A stretch of 64,000 bases of DNA from Mallotus nudiflorus (GCA_947683625.1 CANTUR010000069.1:5580001-5644000), one strand, 5' to 3'. Shown: positions 1 through 13,773, counted from the first letter of the stretch. Numbers and translations: made by a program. Notes: generated by a model from the sequence alone, not told the origin.

Positions 1-3000
1 TGTAGCATTCTAAGCTTGTAAATATTGTTGACCCTATAAAATGCACATACTGTGCACTTTTGTGCACATTTGAACACAAAATGTTAAATCATGCAAATCT
101 ATGCGCAAATGGTGTTAAAAAATTTTTTCAAGTCTTGAATTGTATATTAATAGTCCTAAATTCACATTCTAGCTTTTCAGATTGATAAATTTCATTGACT
201 TTCTTAAATGCACAAATCATACACTTTTGTGCATATTTGAATGGAAAATGTGAATATTTGCAAATCTGTGGAAAAGTGATTTTAAAAAAGTTTTTGAAGT
301 CTCAAATTGCATGTTCATAATACTAAATAAAAATTCTACCATTTTGAACTTGAAAATCTTATTGATTTTATTGTATGCACAAATCATACACTTTTGTGCA
401 CGTCTGAACGGAAAACATGAACTCATGCAAATCTATGCATAAATGGTATTAAACATGTTATCCAAGGCCCCAATTGCATATTCATAATTTCAAAGACACA
501 TTCTAGCATTATCAGTTTGAAAAGCTAGAATGTGCATTTGGGATTATGAATATACAATTCAACCTTTGAATAATATGTTTAAAACTATTTGCGCACATAT
601 TTGAATGAGTTTATGTTTTGTGTTCAAATGTGCACAAAAGTGCATGGTTTATGCATTTTATAAGCCAAGTAACATTTACAACCTTGTATAGCTACAATGT
701 GTATTTAGTATTATGAACATGAAATTGGAGCCCTAGATAACATGTTTAAGACTATTTAAGCATAGATTTGCACGAGTTCACATTTTTCATTCACACATGG
801 CAAAAATGTATGATTTATACATATAATAAAGTGAAAATTTCAAGTTTAGAATGCTAGAATGTTTATTTAGCATTATGAATAAGCAATTGGAGCCTTGGAC
901 AACAAGTTTAAAATCATTTGTGCATAGATTTGCTCATGTTCACATTTTGCATTCAAATGTGCACAAAAGTGTACGATTTGTGCATAAAATAAAGTCAATG
1001 AAATTTATGAGTTTGAAAAGCTAGATTATGTATTTAGTATTATGAATATACAATTCAAGCCTTGAATAACATGTTTAAAACCATTTTCACACATATTTGC
1101 ATGATTTGAAATTTTGTGATCAAACATGCACAAAAGTGCATGGTTTGCGCATTTTATATGGTCAATAATATTTAAAAGCTTGGAATGCTATAATGTGTAT
1201 TTAGTATTACTAATATGAAATTAGATCATTAGATAATATGTTTAAAACCATTTATGCATAGATTTGCACGAGTTCATATTTTGCATTCACACATGCGCAA
1301 AAGTGTACGATTTGTGCATATAATAAAATGAAGAAGATTTTCAAGTTCAAAATGCTAGAGTGTAGGATTATGAATATTCAATTGGAGCCTTGTATAACTT
1401 GTTAAAATCATTTATGCATAGATTTATACATGTTCATATTTTGCATTCAAACATACGCAAAAGTGTACGATTTATGTATTTAAAAAAGTCAACAAAATTT
1501 TTGAGTTATAAAAGGTAGCATGTGAATTTAGGATTATGAATATACAATTCAATCCTTGAATAACATGTTTAAAACCATTTGGACACATATTTTCATGAAT
1601 TAATGTTTTGCATTCAAACATGCACAAAAGTGCATGGTTTGCCTATTTTGTAAGGTCAACAATATTTATAAGCTTAGAATGATACAATGTGCATTTAGGA
1701 TTATGAATATGCAATTTGAGCCTTGAAAAACATGTTTAAAACCATTTATGCACATATTTGCATGAGTTCACGTTTTGTGTTAAGACGTGCGAAAAAATGT
1801 ATGATTTGTGCAAATAATAAAGTCAACAAGATTTATAAGTTTAGAATGCTAGAAAGTGTATACAGTATTTTGATTATGCAATTGGAGCCTTGGATAACAT
1901 GTTTAAAACCATTTGTGCATAGATTTGTAAGAGTTCACGTTTTACATTCAGACATGCGAAAAAGTGTACAATTTTTGCACTTAATAAAGTTAACAAGATT
2001 TCAAGTTTAAAATTCTAGAATGTGTATTTAAGATTCTAAATATGCAATAAGAGCCTTGGATAACATGTTTAAAACCATTTGTCCATAGATTTGCATGAGT
2101 TCGTGTTTTGCTGTCAAACGTGTGTAAAAGTGTACGATTTGTGGTCAGAATAAAGTTAAAAAGATTTACAAGTTCAAAAGGCTAGAATGTATATTTAGGA
2201 TTATGAATATGCAATTGGAGCTTTGGATAACATTTTTAAAACCATTTGTGAACATATTTGCAAGAGTTCACATTTTATGTTCACAATTATACAAAAGTGT
2301 ATGATTTCTACAAATAATAAAGTCAACAAGATTTTTAGGTTCAGAATGCTAGAATAAGTATTTAGGATTATGAATATACAATTAAAGCCTTGTTTTAACT
2401 TATTTAAAATCATTTGTGCATACATTTGCATGTGTTCACATTTCCATTCAAATGTGCTTAAAAGTGTACGATTTGTGCATTTAACAAAGTCAATGGAATT
2501 TATGAGTTTGAAAAGCTAGAATGTGTTTTTAAGATTATGAATATACAATTCAAGCCTTGAATAACATGTTTAAAACCGTTTGTGCACATATTTGTATGAT
2601 TTGATGTTTTACATTCAAATGTGCACAAAAGTGCAAGGTATAACCTTGGATAGATACAATGTGTATTTTGTATTATAAATATGAAATTGGAGCCTTGGAT
2701 AACATGTTTAAGACCATTTGTGCACATATTTGCATGACTTCACATTTTTTGTACACATATGCGCAAAAGAGTATGATTTTCAAGTATGTAATGCTAGAAT
2801 GTTTATTTAGAATTATGAATATGCAATTGGAGCCTTGGATAACATGTTTAAAATCATTTGTGCACAGATTTGTACGTGTTCATATTTTACATTCAAACAT
2901 GCTTAAAAGTGTATGATTTGTGTATTTTAAAAAGTCAACAAAATTTATGATTTTGAAAGGTAGAATGTGTATTTATTATTATGAATATACTATTCAAGCC

Positions 3001-3269
3001 TTGAATAACATGTTTAGAAGCATTTGGACACATATTTGCATGATTTGACATTTTACATTCAAATGTGCACAAAAGTGCATGATTTGTGCATTTTACAAGG
3101 TCAAAAATATTTATGAGCTTGGAATGCTACAATGTGTGCTTAGGATTATGAATATGCAATTAGGACCTTGGATAACATGTTTAAAACCATTTGTGCATAG
3201 ATTTACATGATTTCACATTTTGCATTTAGACGGGCACAAAAGAGTATGATTTTTACATATAATAAAGTC

Positions 3270-5583
3270 AACAAGATTTATAATTAAAGAATGCTAGAAT
3301 GTGTAGCTAGAATTATGAATATGCGATTAGAGCCTTGCACAACATGTTTAAAACCATTTGTGCACTAATTTGCACAAGTTAATATTTTGCGTTCAGACAT
3401 GCACAAAATTGTACATTTGTGCATGAAATAAAGTCAACAAGATGTATAAATTTAGAATGATGGAATGTGTACTTAAGATTATTAACATACAATTAGAGCC
3501 TTGGACAACTTGTTTAAAATCATTTGTGCACAGATTTGCACATGTTCACATTTTGCATTCAAACGTGCACAAAAGTGTATGATTTGTACATTTAACAAAG
3601 TCAATGAAATTTATGTGTTTGAAAAGCTAGATTGTGTATTTAGTATTAAGAATATACAATTCAAGCATTGGATAACATGTTTAAAACCATTTGCATAAAT
3701 ATTTGGAAGATTTGACGTTTTGTATTCAAACGTGCACAAAAGTGCATGGTTTGCACATTTTATAAGGTCAATAATATTTACAAGATTATAATGCTATAAT
3801 ATGTATTTGGTATTATGTATATGAAATTGGATCCTTGGATAACATGTTTAAAATGATTTGTGCACAAATTTGTACGTGTTCACATTTTATGTTCAACGTG
3901 CACAAAAGTGTATGATTTGTACATTTAACAAAGTCAATGAAATTTTTGAGTTTGAAAAGCTAAATTGTGCATTTAGTATTATGAACATACAATTCAAGCC
4001 TTGAATAACATATTTAAAATCATTTTTGAAAATATTTACATGATTTGACGTTTTGTGTTCAAACGTGCACAAAAGTGCACGGTTTGCGCATTTTATACAA
4101 TTAACAATATTTACAAGCATGGAATGCTACAATGTGTATTTAGGATTATGAATATGAAATTGGATCTTTGGATAACATGTTTAAAACCATCATAGATTTG
4201 CACAAGTTCACATTTTGCATTCACATATGCACAAAAGTGTATGATTTGTGCATATAATAGAGTGAACAAGATTTTTAAGTTCAGAATGCTAGAATGTAGG
4301 ATTATGAATATGCAATTTGAGCCTTGGACAACTTGATTAAAATCATTTGTGTATAGATTTGTACATGTTGACATTTTGCATTCAAATATGCGCAAAAGTG
4401 TATGATTTGTGTATTTAAAAAATTCAACAAGATTTATAATTAACGAATGCTAGAATGTGTAGTTAGGATTATGAATATGCAATTAGAGCCTTACACAACA
4501 TGTTTAAAACCATTTATGCACTGATTTGCACGAGTTAATATTTTGCATTCAGACGTGCACAAAATAGTACGTTTGTGCATGAAATAAAGTCAACAAGATG
4601 TATAAATTTAGAATGCTACAATGTGCACTTAGGACTATTAATGTACAATTAGATCCTTGGACAACTTGTTTAAAATCATTTGTGCACAGATTTGCACGTG
4701 TTCACATTTTGCATTCAAATGTGGACAAAAGTGTACGATTTGTACATTTAACAAAGTCAATGAAAGTTAAGTGTTTGAAAAGCTAGATTTTGTATTTAGT
4801 ATTATGAATATACAATTTAAGCCTTGAATAACATGTTTAAAACCATTTGCGCAAATATTTGCAAGATTTGACTTTTTGTATTCAAACGTGCACAAAAGTG
4901 CATGGTTTGCACATTTTATAAGGTCAACAATATTTACAAGCTTAGAATGCTATAACGTGTTTTTGGTATTATGTATATGAAATTGGATCCTTGGATAACA
5001 TGTTTAAAATCATTTGTGCACAAATTTGCACGTGTTCACATTTTACGTTCAAACGTGCATAAAAGTGTATGATTTGTACATTTAACAAAGTCAATGAAAT
5101 TTATGAGTTTGAAAAGCTATATTGTGTATTTAGTATTTTGAATATACAATTCAAGCCTTGAATAACATGTTTAAAACCATTTTTGAAAATATTTGCATGA
5201 TTTGATGTTTTGTGTTTAAACGAGAACAAAAGTGCACAATTTGTGCATTTTATAAGGTTAGCAATATTTACAAGCATGGAATGCTACAATGTGTATTTAG
5301 GATTATGAATATGAAATTAGATCCTTGGATAACATGTTTAAAACCATTATAAATTTGCACGAGTTCACATTTTGCATTCACATGTGCATAAAGGTGTATG
5401 ATTTGTGCATATAATAGGGTGAATAAGATTTTCAAGTTCAAAATGCTAGAATGTAGGATTGTGAATATGCAATTGGAGCCTTGGATAATTTGATTAAAAT
5501 CATTTGTCCATAGATTTATTCATGTTCACATTTTGCATTCAAACGTATACAAAAGTGTACGACTTATGTATTTAAAACAGTCA
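3270..5583. repeat. Two tandem copies of a ~1.16-kb (7-monomer) higher-order repeat
   Basis: Copy 1 is about 3270-4425 and copy 2 about 4426-5583. Rare diagnostic variants recur at an offset of about 1157 bp: CACAAAAT followed by a gap and TTTGTGCATGAAATAAAG (near 3405 and 4560), GGTATTATGTATATGAAATT (3809 and 4965), a shared deletion giving AACCAT directly before AGATTTGC or AAATTTGC (about 4185 and 5343), and AGAATGTAGGATT followed by a TTGATTAAAATC variant (about 4290 and 5450). The copies differ from each other by several percent or more by eye, so this is an old repeat. Confidence 0.75.
4064..4081. other. Perfect 7-bp dyad with AAAA loop in the satellite monomer (example)
   Basis: CGTGCACAAAAGTGCACG is a perfect inverted repeat: 7-bp arms around AAAA. 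The same segment occurs once per monomer. Variants include CATGCAC..GTGCATG (near 1135) and CGTGCGC..GTGTACG (right-hand domain). Most variants can still pair in one strand, sometimes through G-T wobbles. Protein binding cannot be judged from sequence. Confidence 0.6.
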
Positions 5584-8500
5584 TCAAAATTTTTTAGTTT
5601 GAAAAGGTAGAATGTGTATTTAGGATTATGAATATAGAATTCAACCTTGAATAACATGTTTAAAACCATTTGGACACATATTTGCATGATTTGACATTTT
5701 GCGTTCAAACATGCACAAAAGTGCATAGTTTGTGCATTTTATAAGGTCAACAATATTTACAAGCTTGGAATGCTACAATGTGTATTTAGGATTATGAATA
5801 TGTAAGTAGAGCCCTAGATAACTTGTTTAAAACCATTTATGCACATATTTGCACGAGTTCACGTTTTGCGTTAAGACATGCGAAAAAGTATACGATTTGT
5901 GCATATAATGAAATCAACAAGATTTACAAGTTTAGAATGCTAGAATGTGTATTTAGGATTTTCAATATGCTATTAGAGCCTTGGATAACATGTTTAAAAC
6001 CATTTGTGCATAGATTTTAATGAGTTCACATTTTATGTTTAGACATGTGAAAAAGTGTACGATTTGTGCATATAATAAAGTCAACAAGATTTTTAAGTTC
6101 AAGATGCTAGAATGTCTATTTAAGATTATGAATATGCAATTGAAGCCTCAGATAACGTGTTCAAAACTATTTGCACACAGATTTGCATGAGTTCATGTTT
6201 TGCATTTAGACATGTGCAAAAGTGTACGATTTGTGCACATAATAAAGTCAACAAGATTTACAAGTTCAAAAGGCTAGAATTTGTATTTAGGATTATGAAT
6301 ATGCAATTGGATCCTTGGATAACATGTTTAAAACCATTTGTAAAAGATTTGTACAAGTTCACATTTTGCATTCAGATGTGTGCAAGAGTGTACGATTTCT
6401 GCACATAATAAAGTCAACAAGATTATCAATTTTAGAATGCTAGAATAAATATTTAGGATTACGAATATACAATTAAAGCCTTGGACAAATTATTTAAAAT
6501 CATTTATGCACACGTGCACAAAAGTGTAAGATTTGTGCTTTTGACACAGTCAACAAAATTTATGAATTTGAAAAGCTATAATGTGTATTTAGGATTATGA
6601 ATATGCAATTCAAGCCTTGAATAACATGTTTAAAATCATTGGTGCACATATTTGCATAATTTGATGTTTTGCCTTCAAATGTGCATAAAAGTGCATGGTT
6701 TTTGAATTTTATAAGCTCGGTAATATTTATAACTTTAGATTGCTACAATGTGTATTTATTATTATGAATATGAAATTAGAGCCCTGGATAACATGTTTAA
6801 GACCATCTGTGCATAGATTTGCATGAGTTCACATTTTATGTTCAAACGTGTACAAAACTACATGATTTGTGTATTTAAAAAAGCCAACAAAATTAATGAT
6901 TTTGAAATGGTAGAATATGTATTTAGGATTTTGAATATATGATCCAGGCCTTCAAGAATATGTTTAAAACCATTTGGACACATATTTGCATGATTTAACA
7001 TTTTGTGTTGAAATGTGCACAAAAGTGCACAGTTTATGCATTTTATAAGGTCAACAATATTTACATGCTTGGAATGCTACAATGTGTACTTAGGATTATG
7101 AATATGCAATTAGGGCCTTGGATAACTTGTTTAAAACCATTTATGAATAGGTTTACACAAGTTCTCATTTTGCATTTAGACATGCACAAAAGTGTATGTT
7201 TTGTGCATAAAATAAAGTCAAAATGAGTTATAAATTCATAATGCTAGAATGTGTACTTAGGATTATGAATATACAGTTGGAGCCTTGGACAACTTGTTTA
7301 AAATCATTTGTGCACAAATTTGCACGTGTTCACATTTTGCGTTCAAACGTGCACAAAAGTGTACAATTTGTGCATTTAATAAAGTCAACAAAATTTATGA
7401 GTTTAAAAAGCTAGATTGTTCATTTATTATTATGAATATACAATTCAAGCCTTGAATAAAATGTTTAAAACCATTTGTGCGCATATTTGCATGGTTATGT
7501 TCAAACGTACACAAAAGTGCACAGTTTGTGCATTTTACATGGTCAACAATATTTACAAACTTGGATTACTACAATGTGTATTTAGGATTATGAATATGAA
7601 ATTGGAGCCTTGAATAACATGTTTAAAACCATTTGGACACATATTTGCTTAGTTTGACGTTTTGCGTTCAAACATGCACAAAGTGCACAGTTTGTGCATT
7701 TTATCAGGTCAATAATATTTATACGCTTAGAATGCTACAATGTGTACTTAGGATTATGAATATGCAATTAGGGCTTTAGATAACATGTTTAAAACCATTT
7801 GTGCATAGATTTGTACAAGTTCATATTTTGCATTTAGACAGGCACAAAAGTGTATGTTTTGTGCATAAAATAAAGTCAACAAGATTTACAAATTCATAAT
7901 GCTAGAATGTGTACTTAGGATTATGAATATACAATTAGAGCCTTATATTAGTATAGATGTGCCCTGGTGCCATTCTTGAAATGTATAATGACATTGTATA
8001 TTATTCCTATGGCAATAAAATAGTCATTTAAATAAAGTGCTTATTTATTTAAGTATTTACCCTTTAGCATTATGTTAAATAAATTTATTATCAAGAGTTG
8101 ATAATATGAGTTACAAATTTATTTAGTACATATGCTATAAATTTTTTGTAATCGTATAATTAATATTTAAGTAATATTGATCAGACTATCACCTCTATCT
8201 ATTTTCCTTGATTAGTATGTGATACTAATAGTGGGAGGTAGTGAGTCTCATGCTACTTGACATAAGATGTCAGAATAGACATGTGGATACTCATGTGATG
8301 GGTTAATCAAACATGATGTTATATTTGTGATTGCATGGATATTCACTTATAGTCAACAATCATAATCTACATCATAATGTTGCATATAGTACTTTGAACT
8401 AAGGTGACCTAATCATCCACATTTGAATGGTTAGGGTTTGTTATTGCTTACATACTTATGTTAATCACACATGGGTATATGGCATGTGGTGGCTCTAATC

Positions 8501-9302
8501 AGTTGAGTGTAGGGATGAGTGTTCAATCAATGGATTCATTGCCTGGAGTGAACTGGGATAAGATCCTATGTTATCTAAGTTCTTTCTTGATTAATAAGTT
8601 CTTGGCCAACATAAATATGACATGAACTGAAAGAGTTTCAGTGTTGGTTATATTTTATCAAGAATAGAACTAAAGATGAGGTCATATGATATAACTATTA
8701 GAATTTGACTAAACCTTGACTCTAGGCTATATCATGATCTTCTAATGAAAGGATTTTAGTGCATGGTAATTATGACTATAAGAGTTCATATGAATCAATA
8801 CATGCATTCATTTTTAATTGGGTAGTTATAATATCGATGTTGGGGGCCACTCGCCACTTATGAGAACTAAATGTGTATAATTGAGATTTTCACATTTAGA
8901 CTTAAAAGGAGTTTCAAATAATATCAAGTGTTGATATTATCTTCTCATTGCCAATGAGACATGAACTCAGTAAGACACACCTAATAGAGCTTTACTAAAT
9001 CACCATTTATATTAATTTAATTATTGATTAAAGAGTTTAATCAATTAATTAAAATTAATATAATTGGATTTATGTTTCAAGCAATGATTATAGCATATCA
9101 TGAAATCTAATTCAAGTAAAGGTTTAATAATTAATTTATACTTAATTAATATGAGATATTAATTAAAGTATTAAATAAATAAATTAATTAATTAATTGTA
9201 TATATATATATGTTGTTACTTCGATTAATGGCCTAAGTTGTTTAGGCCTATGACCAAAAGGGTTTTGGATTAAAGATTAATCTAAAATGTAGAGAAAGTA
9301 AT

Positions 9303-9449
9303 GTGATGTCATGGACAATGCCATGGATGATGTCAATTTTATACTTCACAGCAAGTAAGATGATTTCATGGATGATGTCAATTTTATACTTGCATGGCAA
9401 GTAAGATGATGTCATGGATGATGTTAATTCTTTACTTGCATGGCAAGTT
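9303..9449 (+). repeat. ~47-bp minisatellite in the copia 5' LTR (3 copies)
   Basis: Three direct copies of a block containing GATGTCATGGATGATGTCAA and ACTTGCATGGCAAGTAA. The first copy is altered (TTCACAGCAAG). The same block is tripled in the 3' LTR at about 16581-16716. It lies just upstream of the TATA box, so it belongs to the U3 promoter region. An enhancer role is only an inference from that position. Confidence 0.8.
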
Positions 9450-9493
9450 ATGCATGTGATGTAAGCAATGACATCATCAAGATCCCTTTTCTC

Positions 9494-9503
9494 TATATAT
9501 AAA
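9494..9503 (+). promoter_or_regulatory. Putative TATA box of the copia 5' LTR
   Basis: TATATATAAA in the last quarter of the LTR, where a Pol II start is expected. The 3' LTR has the same motif at 16762-16770. Confidence 0.55.
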
Positions 9504-10008
9504 TAGATGACTTGAGAAATGTTCTTAAGGTAAGAAAATTGAGAATTTTTTATAGAGACACAAAACCAAAGTAAACAACATATACTTGAAACTCTAGTAT
9601 TCTTACAAATGAGATTAAGTTAGTGCAAGTCTACATTGAGAGAGGCTACTTGCATCTAACCAAATCAAAACAAGAAGGTGATTGGTGAATCTCTGGTGTT
9701 TCAAGCTAGAGGTCTCACATTTGGGAAACTTGAAGAGTTGATTCAATAGTTAAATCAAAAGAGCTAACCATTTAGTAGATTAATTGTGGTCTACATTAAA
9801 CACTTGGGAAATTATAAGTATTCCACAATTTGGATTTCATAAGTTTTTGTATTTATACATGTTGATGTATATTAGCTATGTGTTAAATTACAAATTGGAT
9901 CCTTGGGATTGGAATTCTTGATGAGATCAAGTATTATGTTGAGCAAATTTTAAGAAATTTGCCTTACTCAGCATTTGATGTCTAAGTAGCATAATCGATT
10001 CCTAACAG

Positions 10009-10020
10009 TGGTATCAAAGC
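10009..10020 (+). other. Primer-binding site of the copia element
   Basis: TGGTATCAAAGC, one base after the LTR terminus CTAACA. It matches the plant initiator-Met-tRNA type PBS (TGGTATCAGAGC) with one G-to-A change. Confidence 0.85.
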
Positions 10021-11238
10021 ATCTTTTTACATTTTACACATGCTAAATTAATAATAATATATTTTATTAGTATTAATTTATTAAATTTAATATGAGATAT
10101 TAAATTAATAATAATAATATATGTTATTATTAATTTATAATTAATTTATAATTGCAAGTGTTGTGATTATAATTAATTGATCCATGTCTTGTTTAATTTT
10201 ACAAATTGATCATTACATGCAAGAAGTGATCATGGACTTAGATTACATCCTTATAATTGTAATAATAATTAATTTTATTATTTAATGTGTAATTAAATAT
10301 TAATTACATAGAACTAGGATGTAATATTCATCTTGGTATGCCAACGATTGAATGTATATCACAAGAGTTATAATAAGAAGATTGAAGTGTTCAAGATGGA
10401 GGTCCATGATAATAATGATGTTCAAGGCTATTTTTAAGCCCATGGTGTCAAACCCTAAGGAGACAAGGCCCATTTTATTTTAAAAGATAGAATAGGCTTA
10501 AGAAAGGCCCATGATCAGTCCTTATTTGTGCATCCATTTTGCATGTTCTATGTATATATGTGATATATATGTTAAAGCGTGCTACATACATATGTGATAT
10601 GTATATGTTTAAAATGCCATGCAATGTATATATGTGATGTATGTAATGAAAAATGGCTAATGTACAAAGTGAGACCTAAAATTAAAGACCTAAAAATCTT
10701 CTAAGCAAATTTAGGTCTAGGCTCTCCATTGGAGCAATAACTTGCATGGTTTTAGGATTATGTGCATTGGCTATGGATACATAGGGGTGTGCATAAGGCA
10801 TAAGAGATTCATGTAGTGTTATTGTTAAACACGAGATATTATGGGTGTATAAACACACTATAGGCTAAGAATAGAAAATAGGCGTACCTAAGGTATATAT
10901 GTTCAAGTTTACATTTCACTGATCCAATGGTGTGGACCTAACTAATGCCAAAGGCCAAGAATGGAAATATGTACCTGAGGCCTATAACATTAGGAGCTAG
11001 ATTGATGATATCTCACATGAGATGTGATGAACAAGAGTTTTTCATTTAATAAGAACTAATATTCTAAGAATGGCAATGTGTACTTGAGGAATATTAGTGA
11101 CTCATTAAGAACTTCATCACCCATTAGAAATCCATCCAATAAGGGATTTCCGTTTTTAATTTGGAAGTGTAGAATTCGCCAAGTTAGTGGGAGTCTATTA
11201 CAATTAAAGACCAAATCTAATGGTATTATTACAATGTC
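10021..11238 (+). other. Untranslated leader of the copia element
   Basis: A stretch of 1.2 kb without a supportable gene between PBS and gag. It is AT-rich and holds three imperfect copies of a TGTATATATGTGATATATATG-like segment at about 10548-10645. Only short open frames are present. Confidence 0.7.
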
Positions 11239-12116
11239 ATGGGACTAATCAATCTTATTATGCTGTTGCAAAAATTTGATAATATGAGATCCTCAAACCC
11301 ATTAAGCATCATTCTCAATAACAATAGACTTATTGGACCTAATTTTATTGATTGGTTATGTAATCTAAAAGTTGTTTTGGCCTCTGAATGCATATTAATG
11401 CATATTATATGTTTTGGAACAAAGTCCTCCCGGACCCCTTCCACCCAATGTTTCCTAAGAGGAAGAGGACACTCTTGCAAAATGGAAAGATGATGATATA
11501 CAAGCATGTTGCATTATATGGGCTTCTATGAGCAATGAAATTCATAGGCAACATGAGAAGTACACCAATGCAAGGGAAATCCTATTCATCTACAAGAGTT
11601 GTTTGGTGAACAAAGTAGGACCACTAGTTATGAGATATTTAGGTGGCTTTTTCATGCTAAAATGAAGGAAGGTGATGATGTTAGAGCACACATAAATTAT
11701 ATTATTCATTCCATTGAGGAACTTGAGAGTCTAGATTTCACAATGGATGCTCAACTTCAAATAGATTTGATCTTACAATCCCTTCCAAACTCATTCGGGC
11801 AATCTATTACAAATTTCCATATGAATAAGATTGAGTGTACCCTTATGGAACTATTAAACATGCTTATGATGGCCCAAAAGGCTATTCACAATGAGAAAGG
11901 GAAGCTTTGGTTGCCTTTTTTAATAGGACTAAGATGAGTAAGGGCAACAAAAGTAAGAAAGCTAAAGGAAAAGTTCCTAAAGCTTTGAGAGGTCTGAAAA
12001 GGAATAAAGGCAAAGAGAAGGTTGAGAACACCAACAAGGGAAAGTGTTTCTTTTATGATGGAGAGGGACATTGGAAAAGAAATTGTCCAAAGTTCCTTAA
12101 GTCTTGGAGAAGGTGA
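11239..12116 (+). pseudogene. Copia gag (nucleocapsid) pseudogene
   Basis: The N-terminal part reads SSNPLSIILNNNRLIGPNF followed by a W-containing segment, typical of copia gag (UBN2 / Retrotran_gag_2 type). The frame is lost near 11400-11590 and resumes at 11599 with MFGEQSR, a classic copia gag motif, running to 11937. A third segment at 11907-12116, in another frame, holds the zinc knuckle. In a working knuckle the pattern is C-x2-C-x4-H-x4-C. Here the second Cys is Tyr (CFFYDGEGHWKRNC; TGT to TAT). Gag would form the virus-like particle, but at least two frameshifts and the damaged knuckle make this copy non-functional. Confidence 0.88.
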
Positions 12117-12168
12117 GACTTTCTCTATTTTATTTGTTTTTAAATGTTCTAAGAGCTCATCTAATGCA

Positions 12169-12396
12169 TAGGTATTTGATACCAATGCTAGTTCTCACAT
12201 ATGTTCTCCCTTGCAGGATCTAACAAATGGAAAAAGGTTAGGGTCAAATGAGGTGACTCTTAAGCTTGGAGATGGAGCAAGTGTTGTTGCTAAAGCTATA
12301 GGAACCACCTCTATTGACTTGTATAACCATGTTTTGTTATTGGACAATGTTTAATATATACCTAATGCTTATAAGAACATTATCTCTATTTCTAGT
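12169..12396 (+). pseudogene. Copia aspartic protease pseudogene
   Basis: The segment VFDTNASSHICS corresponds to the catalytic D-[ST]-G-A-[ST]-S-H box of copia proteases. The Gly of the triad is Asn and the preceding Trp codon position is a TAG. A second stop (TAA) lies near 12352. The downstream segment LGDGASVVAKAIGTTSI fits the protease body. The protease would cut the Gag-Pol polyprotein. Both the nonsense codons and the loss of the active-site Gly argue against activity. Confidence 0.8.
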
Positions 12397-13773
12397 TTGA
12401 TTAGAAAAGGTTATAAATTTTTATTTGAAAGAGATGTATGTACTATCTACTTTGATAATAAGATAGTTGGCATGGGTTATGTATTATATGGTCTTTATTA
12501 TGTTGATAATAAATCTAATAACAATCATTATCCAACCAATATAAATGTTGTGAATACAATGATAATTGATAATGCCTTTAATTCAAAATATATATGGCAC
12601 TTATGTTTAGGTCATATTACAGATGATAGAATCATAAAGTTTGAAAGGATGGGAATCTTAAGTAATCTTGAATCTGCATCCAATCCAACTTGTGAGGCTT
12701 GTATCCAAGGCAAGATAACCCGATCACCATTTGTTGAACAAATGGAAAGAGCTAAAGAAATATTGGAAATTATACATAGTGATATATGTGGGCCATTCAA
12801 CCAAAAGGAAAGAGGCGGGTTCTACTACTTCATTACCTTTGTAGATGATCTATTAAGGTTTGGTCACTTGTATTTGATGAAATATAAAAGTGAATCCTTT
12901 GAAAATTTCAAGGAATTCAAAACCCAAGTAGAGAACCAAATAGGGAAAAGTATTAAAATCCTTCAATTGAATCGAAGAGGTGAATACTTAAGTACCCAGT
13001 TCATGGAGTTCCTTAAGGAAGATGGCATTATATTACAACTAACTCCATCTAGAACACCTTAACTCAATGGTGTGTCTGAAAGGAGAAATCAAACTCTATT
13101 AGATATGGTTTAATCAATGATGAGTTATATAGATTTGCCAACTTTCTTTTGGGGTTTTGCATTATAAACTGTCATTTACATATTAAACCATGTTCCATTT
13201 AAGTCTATTTCTACCACACCATATGAGATATGGCATGGTAAGGAACTAAGTCTCAAGCATGTTAAGATTTTGGGATGCCTAGCCTATATTAAAAGGTTAA
13301 AAATAAACAAATTAGATGTAAGGTCAAGTCAAGGCAGATTTATTGCATATCCTAAAGATAGTTTGGGATATTATTTCTATCTTCCTGCTAAGCAAGTTGT
13401 TGTTGTAAATAGAGATGCCATATTTCTCGAGAAAGAGTTTCTTCAAGAATATGGTAAAGGAAGGAAGATAGCATTAGAAGAAGAGTCTTTTAATGATGCT
13501 AATCATATTGATAAAATGGATATAGATCAATCCCAAGAGTCTAATCCCATTGAAAATATCATCACACCAACTCCTAGAAAGTTAGGTAGGATATCTCATC
13601 CATCAGAGAGATATGATTTTCTATATGATATGCAAGAGTTACATATGCATGAAGAAGACAATCATGATGATGATCCTACAATATTTAAAGAGGCTTTATT
13701 AGATAAAGATTCTTCTAAATGGCTTGAAGCAATGAATTCTGAAATGGATTCCATAAATGCAAACAAATTCTAA
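12397..13773 (+). pseudogene. Copia integrase pseudogene (GAG-pre-integrase, core and C-terminal region)
   Basis: The first open segment (12397-13062, 221 codons) contains the HHCC zinc-binding region (WHLCLGHI ... CEACIQGK) and the core with HSDICGPF, FVDDLLR and RRGEYLS, so all three acidic D-D-E positions are still present. It is ended by a TAA at 13060-13062 where related proteins have Gln before LNG. Two more stops lie near 13110 and 13165. The next open segment (13270-13773) starts in the conserved GCLAY region and runs through an acidic linker to the WLEAMNSEMDSI box that opens the RT region. Integrase would insert the cDNA; this copy is broken. Confidence 0.88.

Larger units (their letters stand above)
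1..7945. repeat. 167-bp satellite array, old divergent domain (left block)
   Basis: Head-to-tail monomers. Successive copies of the landmark TTGGATAACATGTTTAAAACC start at about 1891, 2057, 2224, 2391 and 2558, a period of 166-167 bp. Each monomer runs through a GTGCACAGATTTGCACGAG segment, a GTGCACAAAAGTG segment, a TAATAAAGTCAACAAG segment and a GCTAGAATGTGTATTTAGG segment. Several subtypes are interspersed, for example one with GCATTTTATAAGGTCAACAATATTTACAAGC. Some monomers are shortened, such as spacings of about 138-140 bp near 2558-2836. Divergence between neighbours is high, as expected of an old part of a centromere-type satellite. No genes are seen. Confidence 0.93.
7946..10007 (+). 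repeat. 5' LTR of the copia element
   Basis: It aligns along its whole length with 15252-17284. It begins TATTAGTATAGATGTGCC and ends GATTCCTAACA, one base before the PBS. It carries a TATATATAAA box at 9494-9503 and a minisatellite at about 9303-9449. At about 2 kb it is long for a plant copia LTR. I see no open reading frame of interest in it. Confidence 0.93.

Noticed and set aside
1723..2010. Open frames of 60-100 residues throughout the satellite on both strands (for example MFKTI.AHICMSS... and related peptides)
   Set aside because: They recur with the monomer, overlap on both strands, shift frame every 167 bp and show no conserved start or codon pattern. They are by-products of the repeat.
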